Positions 59,065-64,000 of a stretch of 64,000 nucleotides of DNA are shown here, in pieces. Position 1 is the first letter of the stretch, and every line of letters starts with the position of its first letter. A program made the position numbers and the translations under genes. Below the pieces are notes generated by a model that saw only the letters and a list, made by a program, of their open reading frames with translations, searched no databases and had not been told where the DNA came from. Source of the DNA: Bog-473 sp963809825 (GTDB lineage Bacteria > Actinomycetota > Acidimicrobiia > Acidimicrobiales > RAAP-2); contig CAWELJ010000013.1 in NCBI GenBank assembly GCA_963809825.1, positions 1 to 64,000 on the forward strand, written 5' to 3'.

Positions 59065-60627
59065 ATGAGCACCCGCGAGATACTCACCGGCGCCCGCACC
59101 ATGTGGGAGCTCGTCGACCGCCGGGCCGACACGTCGCCCGATCACCCCATGCTCATCGCGGCCGACGGGGAGACCGTCTCCTTCGGGGAGTTCCGGGACC
59201 GGGCGCTGCGGGTCGCCGCTGCGCTGCACGGCATGGGGGTGACCACCGGGTCGGTCGTGTCGTGGCAGCTCCCGACGCGCATCGACACGGTCGTGCTGTC
59301 GATCGCACTGTCCCGTCTCGGTGCGGTCCAGAACCCGATTATCCACCTCTACCGCGAACGCGAGGTGGGGTTCGCCCTCCGCCAGACCGGCGCCTCGCTC
59401 TTCGTCCTCCCCGGCACCTGGCGCGACACCGACTTCACCGCCATCGCCGAGCGGGCGCTCGCCGGCGCCCCGACCCGCCCGCAGATCCTCACCATCGAGG
59501 AGGGACTTCCCGAAGCCGACCCCGCGGTTCTTCCACCACCCCCCCAGGGGACCGCACCGGACGCCGCCCCGATCCGCTGGATCTACTACACCTCGGGCTC
59601 CACGGCGGACCCCAAGGGCGTGCAGCACACCGACCAGACGTTGATCGCCGGCGGTTGGGGGCTGGCGCGCGCTCTCGACATGGGACCCGACGACGTCGGC
59701 TCCATCGCCTTCCCGTTCGCACACATCGCGGGACCCGACTATCTCGTGACGATGCTGTCCTTCGGCTTCCCGGCGATCCTCGTCGAGGCCTTCTCCGCCC
59801 CGGACGTCCTGCCGGTCTTCCGCAAGTACGGCGCGACGATGGTCGGCGGGAGCACCGCCTTCTACGTGGCCTACCTCGGCGAGCAGCGCAAGACGCCGGG
59901 GGATCCCATCCTTCCCGCCCTGCGGCTCATGTCCGGCGGCGGCGCCGCCAAGCCGCCCGAGGTCCACTACGAGGTGCGCGACGAGATCGGCGGCCGGGGC
60001 GTCGTCCACGGCTACGGCATGACCGAGGTGCCGATGATCTCCAACGGCTCGCCCCACGACACCGACGAGCAGCTGGCCAACACCGACGGCAAGCCCGTCG
60101 AGGGCGCAGAGGTCCGCATCGTCACCCTGGACGGTCGTGTCGCCGCGCCCGGGGAGGAGGGGGAGGTACGGGTCAGGGGCCCGATGGTGTTCCACGGCTA
60201 CACCGACCCCTCCCTGACCGAGGAGGCCTTCGACGAGAACGGGTTCTTCCGGACCGGCGACCTCGGCCGGCTCCGGGCCGACGGGCACCTGACGCTGACC
60301 GGCCGCCTGAAGGACGTCATCGTCCGCAAGGGGGAGAACATCAGCGCCAAGGAGATCGAGGACCTGCTCTACACCCACCCCAAGGTGGTCGAGGTCGCGG
60401 TCATCGGCCTTCCCGATCCGGAACGCGGCGAGCGGGTCTGCGCCGTGGTGCAGCTCGCCGAGGGAGCCGACGGGCTGGAGCTCGCCGACGTCGTCTCCTT
60501 CTGCCGCGACGCCGGCCTCATGACCCAGAAGATCCCCGAACAACTCGAGATCCGGGCCGAATGGCCGCGGGCCGGTACGGGCAAGATCGTCAAGAAGTCG
60601 CTGCGCGACGAGTACTCGGTGGCGTGA
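59065..60627 (+). CDS. Acyl-CoA synthetase (AMP-forming)
   Basis: 520 aa. ATG 59065 with AAAGGAGG 4 nt upstream, the best ribosome site in the window. ANL motifs: IYYTSGSTADPKGVQHTD, GYGMTEVPM, TGDLGRL, GRLKDVIVRKGENISAKEIE, and C-terminal Lys in GTGKIVKKSLRD. Close to cyclohexanecarboxylate or medium-chain fatty-acid CoA ligases (FadD-like). Overlaps the phosphatase gene (GTGA). Confidence 0.88.
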   Translation: MSTREILTGARTMWELVDRRADTSPDHPMLIAADGETVSFGEFRDRALRVAAALHGMGVTTGSVVSWQLPTRIDTVVLSIALSRLGAVQNPIIHLYREREVGFALRQTGASLFVLPGTWRDTDFTAIAERALAGAPTRPQILTIEEGLPEADPAVLPPPPQGTAPDAAPIRWIYYTSGSTADPKGVQHTDQTLIAGGWGLARALDMGPDDVGSIAFPFAHIAGPDYLVTMLSFGFPAILVEAFSAPDVLPVFRKYGATMVGGSTAFYVAYLGEQRKTPGDPILPALRLMSGGGAAKPPEVHYEVRDEIGGRGVVHGYGMTEVPMISNGSPHDTDEQLANTDGKPVEGAEVRIVTLDGRVAAPGEEGEVRVRGPMVFHGYTDPSLTEEAFDENGFFRTGDLGRLRADGHLTLTGRLKDVIVRKGENISAKEIEDLLYTHPKVVEVAVIGLPDPERGERVCAVVQLAEGADGLELADVVSFCRDAGLMTQKIPEQLEIRAEWPRAGTGKIVKKSLRDEYSVA

Positions 60628-61181
60628 GCGCCTCCGCTCCCGGTCTGGTTGTGCCCCCGGACCCTCTCGGGAATCGTCCCTACCGCATCGTCTTCGTCTG
60701 TACGGGGAACATCTGCCGCTCCCCCATGGCCGAGGTCATCACCCGCTCGCTGGCGTCCTCGACGGAGCTCGTTGACGGCACCGTCCTGACCGACCACCTC
60801 GAGGTGCGCAGCGCCGGCACGGGACCCTGGCACGAGGGTGAGCCGATGCACGAGCTCGCGTCGGCCACGCTGGTCCGCGGCGGCTACCCCGATCACCCCC
60901 ACGTGGCGCACCAGTTCATGGCATCCCGGCTGGGTCAGATCGACCTCATGGTGGCGCTCGACCGCCGCCATCAGCAGACCCTGCGCGGGCTGGGCGCAGA
61001 CCCGGCGCGCCTCGCACTGCTCCGGGCCTTCGATCCCGCTGCGGGCGCCGCCGCCGACGTCCCCGACCCCTATTACGGCGACGAGGCCGTTTTCGACGAC
61101 TGCCGCGAGATGATCGCCGCGGGCTGCACAGGCCTCGTCGCCTCGCTGACGGCCCACTGGGAGTCGCTCTGGGCGGCCTAG
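60624..61181 (+). CDS. Low-molecular-weight protein tyrosine phosphatase
   Basis: 185 aa from GTG 60624. P-loop C(X)5R as VCTGNICRSPMAEVI and the general acid in DVPDPYYGDEAVFDD, both intact. EVRSAGTGPWHEGEPMHELA matches the family. Cytosolic enzyme for phosphotyrosine or arsenate-reductase-like chemistry; there is no Cys triad for arsenate. Coupled to the acyl-CoA synthetase gene. Confidence 0.9.
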   Translation: MSASAPGLVVPPDPLGNRPYRIVFVCTGNICRSPMAEVITRSLASSTELVDGTVLTDHLEVRSAGTGPWHEGEPMHELASATLVRGGYPDHPHVAHQFMASRLGQIDLMVALDRRHQQTLRGLGADPARLALLRAFDPAAGAAADVPDPYYGDEAVFDDCREMIAAGCTGLVASLTAHWESLWAA

Positions 61182-61268
61182 CCACTCGTCGCACCGGGCG
61201 ACGTGAAGTGGCAGGTCAGCGACCCGCCTGCCGGGGGGCCGCGCCGGATCGTGTGACATAGTGCCGCC

Positions 61269-62654
61269 GTGGTCTCACGACGGGTCATGCGCCGGCGGCG
61301 CCAATTCGCGGTCGGGGGGGCCGTCCTCCTCCTGATCCTGATCTACTTCGCCTTCTTCTCGGGTGGCTCGGGCAAGGCGCCGACGTCGACGTCGACCTCG
61401 ACCTCGACGAACCAGCACGGCACCGTCACCGCCGAGCACTTCCCCGAGCACTCGCCGCTGAACCCCGATTGGAGGGGAAGCGGGCGGACCGTCACGATGG
61501 GCTTCGGTGGCGACCTGCATTTCGAGGGCACCGTCGGCGCGAACCTCGCCCAGAACCCGTCGACCGCACTCGGCACCACCATCCCGCAGCTCTTCGCCGG
61601 TTCCTCACTGGCCATGGTCAACCTCGAGAGCGTGGTGACGAGCAACAACGTCTGCCCCGAGCCCCAGTCGAAGCCGTATATCTTCGACGCGCCGGCCACG
61701 GCGATCACGGCCCTCAAGAGCGCCAACATCTCGGTCGTCACGGAGGCGAACGACCACGGGCTGGACTGCGGGCCGCAAGGACTCTCCCAGAACCTGACCA
61801 TCGCGAACCAGACCAACTACCCGGTCATCGGGATCGGCAGCGACGCCGCGCATGCCTTCGCCCCGTACCGGATCACGATCAACGGACAGCGCATCGCGAT
61901 CATCGCGGCGACCCAGGTCATCCCCGACAACCTGGTGAGCACGTGGACGGCCGGCAGCACCCAACCCGGCGTCGCCTCTGCCATCGATCCCACGCAACTC
62001 GTGCGCGAGGTCCAGCAGGTGCGACGGAACTCCGACACGGTGATCGTCTACGTGCACTGGGGCACCGAGACGCAGGCCTGCCCGAACCCGCAGCAGGAAC
62101 CCCTCGCCGAGCAGCTGGTCAAGGCCGGGGCCGACGTCGTGGTCGGCGCCGACACCCACGTCCTGCTCGGGGGCGGCTACCTCGGCAGTGCCTATGTCGA
62201 CTACGGGCTGGGGAACTTCGCCTTCTACGACAGCAACCCGCCCGAGACAAACAGCGGGTCCCTCCTCGTGACGGCCCAGGGCCGCCACGTCACGAACGTC
62301 GTGTTCCGGCCGGCCACGATCCTGTCCGGACTGCCCCAACCGCTGACCGGGGCGCCGGCGGCGGCGGCCGTCCAGAGCTGGAACGCCGCCCGCAGCTGCA
62401 CCAATCTCTCCGTCACGCCCGCGACGAGTCTGGCCACCATGCACGGCGAGACGGTTCGCTTCGTCGCCCCACCCGCGTCGACGACGGCGACCACCACGAC
62501 GACGGCCCCCGCCTCGGGAGCCACGACCACGACGACCACCACGGCCGGATCGGGATCGTCGTCGACGGGCGGCGGTGGCGGGACGGCTGCCACGACCACC
62601 ACGACGACCGTCCCGGCCTCGACCACGACGGCTCCCACGCTCAACGCCGGCTGA
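61269..62654 (+). CDS. CapA-family protein, membrane anchored
   Basis: 461 aa from GTG 61269. N-terminal anchor (FAVGGAVLLLILIYFAFF) and a TS repeat linker, then a CapA/PgsA metallophosphatase-like domain: MGFGGDLHFEGTVG, MVNLESVVTSN, VTEANDHGLDCGPQGL, VHWGTETQA and VVGADTHVLLGG. The C-terminal 80 residues are Thr/Ala/Gly-rich, low complexity. Relatives take part in poly-gamma-glutamate or capsule synthesis; no capBC here. CATAGT lies 6 nt before the start. Confidence 0.85.
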   Translation: MVSRRVMRRRRQFAVGGAVLLLILIYFAFFSGGSGKAPTSTSTSTSTNQHGTVTAEHFPEHSPLNPDWRGSGRTVTMGFGGDLHFEGTVGANLAQNPSTALGTTIPQLFAGSSLAMVNLESVVTSNNVCPEPQSKPYIFDAPATAITALKSANISVVTEANDHGLDCGPQGLSQNLTIANQTNYPVIGIGSDAAHAFAPYRITINGQRIAIIAATQVIPDNLVSTWTAGSTQPGVASAIDPTQLVREVQQVRRNSDTVIVYVHWGTETQACPNPQQEPLAEQLVKAGADVVVGADTHVLLGGGYLGSAYVDYGLGNFAFYDSNPPETNSGSLLVTAQGRHVTNVVFRPATILSGLPQPLTGAPAAAAVQSWNAARSCTNLSVTPATSLATMHGETVRFVAPPASTTATTTTTAPASGATTTTTTTAGSGSSSTGGGGGTAATTTTTTVPASTTTAPTLNAG

Positions 62655-62684
62655 GGCCGGGCGCGCCGGTGGGCGGCCGTCGCC

Positions 62685-63260
62685 TCAGCGCACCGAGTCG
62701 AACGTCGGTGCGCCGGCCTCGAGCGGGACACGCGCCGCACGGGCGGTGAAGCTGATGGCGTGGTACCAGCCACAGAGCAGGAGCAGGTCGAGCAGCTGCG
62801 CCGCGTCGTAGTGACCCAAGAGCTCCTGCCACAGCGCATCGCCGACGTCGGAGCGATCGTGCAGCTCGTCCACCAGCCGGATCAGGAGACGCTCCTGCAC
62901 TTCCGCCCAGCAGGGATCGGCGGGGCCCCCGTGCGTCAGCGACGTCACCTGCGCTGCGTCGAGGCCGGCCCGTTCGGCGAAGAACGAGACGTGGACACCC
63001 CACTCGTATTCGCAGCCGCAGCGGGCACAGGTGCGGTCGATCACGATCTCGCGCTCGCGCAGCCCGAGAGCGAACGAGCGCCCGAGCTGGTGGCGGCCCC
63101 ACGGCTGCATCGCAGCCGTCATCGGCAGGTTCCGGACGAACGTCCGGAACAGAGCGATGGGAGGCACTCCGGGCGGCATCATCGCCCGCAGCTGCTCCTC
63201 CTCCGCCTGCTCGAAGGGTGGCTCGAGGGGTGGGATGCGCGGGGTCTGGTCAGGGGTCAT
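62685..63260 (-). CDS. AhpD-like carboxymuconolactone decarboxylase family protein
   Basis: 191 aa from ATG 63260; GGAGG lies 7 nt upstream. CMD core: IALFRTFVRNLPMTAAMQPW, LGLREREIVIDRTCARCGCE (CxxC motif), GVHVSFFAERAGLD and LLDLLLLCGWYHAISF. Predicted peroxide or quinone reductase using the Cys pair. Divergent from an HxlR regulator, which probably controls it through the palindromes between them. Confidence 0.85.
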   Translation of the reverse strand: MTPDQTPRIPPLEPPFEQAEEEQLRAMMPPGVPPIALFRTFVRNLPMTAAMQPWGRHQLGRSFALGLREREIVIDRTCARCGCEYEWGVHVSFFAERAGLDAAQVTSLTHGGPADPCWAEVQERLLIRLVDELHDRSDVGDALWQELLGHYDAAQLLDLLLLCGWYHAISFTARAARVPLEAGAPTFDSVR

Positions 63261-63283
63261 TGCGTCACCTCCAGCGTTTTCCA

Positions 63284-63304
63284 GTGTTTCTGAATTCAAA
63301 ACAC
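63284..63304. promoter_or_regulatory. Palindromic operator, site 1
   Basis: GTGTTT...TGAATTCA...AAACAC, a 21-bp near-perfect palindrome just upstream of the AhpD-like gene. Confidence 0.6.
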
Positions 63305-63325
63305 GACAGCGGCTACCCTAGCGGA

Positions 63326-63345
63326 GTGTTTCGGATTCAGAACAG
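63326..63345. promoter_or_regulatory. Palindromic operator, site 2
   Basis: GTGTTTCGGATTCAGAACAG, an inverted relative of site 1, starting 42 bp (four turns) away. TACCCT/TAGGGT -10-like sequence lies between the two sites. Confidence 0.55.
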
Positions 63346-63360
63346 CCGGCGCCCTCCCCC

Positions 63361-63714
63361 ATGACGCCCTCCACGCGTCCCCCCCTCCCCGGCCGCTCGG
63401 TCCGCGGATCGACCACTGGGCGGCCGCTCATGGCGGCGCTGGACCTCCTCGGCCGGCGCTGGACGCTGCGGATCCTCTGGGAGCTGCGTGAGGGAGTCCT
63501 CGGGGCCCGTGCGCTGCGGGCCCGCTGCGACGACATGTCGTCGAGCGTGCTCTACGAGCGACTGGCCGACCTCCGCACCGCGGGACTCATTGTGCAGGGT
63601 GACGACGGCAAGTACGCCTTGACCTTGCTCGGGCGCCAGCTCGGGGACGCCATCACACCACTGCAGCGGTGGGCGGATCGCTGGGGCAAGGCGCAGGACC
63701 GCCGGGAACCCTGA
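63361..63714 (+). CDS. HxlR-family transcriptional regulator
   Basis: 117 aa. Winged helix: MAALDLLGRRWTLRILWELR, GARALRARCDDMSSSVLYER, LADLRTAGLIVQGDDGKYAL, and GRQLGDAITPLQRWADRW. HxlR signature Cys near the N-terminus is absent; one Cys (RARCDDM) remains at the recognition helix start. Probably represses or activates the divergent AhpD-like gene in response to quinones or electrophiles. Confidence 0.85.
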   Translation: MTPSTRPPLPGRSVRGSTTGRPLMAALDLLGRRWTLRILWELREGVLGARALRARCDDMSSSVLYERLADLRTAGLIVQGDDGKYALTLLGRQLGDAITPLQRWADRWGKAQDRREP

Positions 63715-63763
63715 CCCCGCAGCGGGTGGTCGTCGATGGGGTCGGGGGTCGGACGTCAGTGGA

Positions 63764-64000
63764 TCAGCGCGTGTCCATCTTCGACCAGGTGTGCGGCTTC
63801 TCCCCGAACGTGTCCTCACCGGGCAGGCGGCGGTAGCGGAACCGGATCTCCTCGAGGTCGTTCGTCTCGGTGACCGTCTCCTCGGACAGGCGCAGCACCA
63901 TGTCGGCCTGGCGCCGGAGCACCGCTCGCTGTTCGGGCGAGGTGGTGTCGAGCATGATCGACCCCAGCGAGTCGATCAGCCGGATAAGGACCGCTGGATT
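63764..64000 (-). CDS. C-terminal part of a DUF2254-like membrane protein (partial)
   Basis: The frame is open to the right edge: 78 residues with NPAVLIRLIDSLGSIMLDTT, SPEQRAVLRRQADMVLRLSE, and NDLEEIRFRYRRLPGED before the stop. This soluble helical end resembles the C-terminus of DUF2254 predicted membrane proteins, but the membrane part is outside the window, so the name is tentative. Confidence 0.5.
   Translation of the reverse strand, partial: NPAVLIRLIDSLGSIMLDTTSPEQRAVLRRQADMVLRLSEETVTETNDLEEIRFRYRRLPGEDTFGEKPHTWSKMDTR

Noticed and set aside
58507..60543. 678-codon minus-strand open frame opposite the acyl-CoA synthetase
   Set aside because: The synthetase has all ANL motifs and an excellent ribosome site; the antisense frame also runs over the LapA-like gene in another frame.

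Overview
The window looks like a chromosomal segment of a high-GC actinobacterium, most plausibly class Acidimicrobiia (inference). It has a dcw division and wall cluster with mraZ, sepF, yggT and divIVA but no ftsA. It also carries a proteasome activator (Bpa), a DUF222-HNH protein, DUF3040, menaquinone genes, meso-DAP-type MurE, and surface proteins ending in GYW-LVA-DGG propeller repeats of the kind I associate with this group. No rRNA, tRNA or CRISPR array was recognised.

Layout. Bases 1-3606 hold a minus-strand phage structural module: tail protein, small Cys protein, scaffold, major capsid, and the start of one more gene. Almost every frame in it is broken by small indels. At about 3605-3612 it abuts a plus-strand surface-protein gene that lacks its 5' end. 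This looks like an assembly chimera or a decayed insertion. Bases 3.6-8.7 kb carry two tandem beta-helix/propeller surface proteins whose last ~1 kb is almost identical; each has one frameshift.

Bases 8.8-15.7 kb hold small conserved genes, a flavin reductase, a lipoprotein, tyrS, a carotenoid-oxygenase-like gene and a DUF222-HNH gene. Bases 15.6-21.2 kb are a menaquinone block (menD, menH, menA, menB, menE) on both strands. Bases 21.2-22.7 kb carry an ECF41 sigma factor with its AhpD-like partner and a matching promoter. Bases 22.8-34.9 kb hold an SDR, YyaL, FkbM, dnaE, bpa, a phosphodiesterase, an Rrf2 regulator and a frameshifted histidine phosphatase.

Bases 35-40 kb carry a sigma-70 factor, rluD, lspA, a DksA-like protein with a histone-like tail, divIVA, yggT and sepF. 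Bases 40.3-55.1 kb, read right to left, are mraZ-rsmH-ftsL-ftsI-murE-mraY-(44-aa ORF)-ftsW-murG-murC-murB-ftsQ-ftsZ-yggS. murF and murD are missing from their usual places. A four-unit 10-bp-periodic MraZ operator lies upstream of mraZ.

Bases 55.4-64 kb hold a lipoate-ligase-like gene, an HNH nuclease, a ROK kinase, DUF3040, LapA-like, an acyl-CoA synthetase, a low-MW tyrosine phosphatase, a CapA-like protein, a divergent AhpD-like/HxlR pair with a duplicated palindrome, and a partial membrane-protein gene.

Many genes start with GTG or ATG placed 6-10 nt after a TANNNT box and have no Shine-Dalgarno sequence, which suggests common leaderless transcription. Genes inside operons are tightly packed, often with ATGA or GTGA overlaps.
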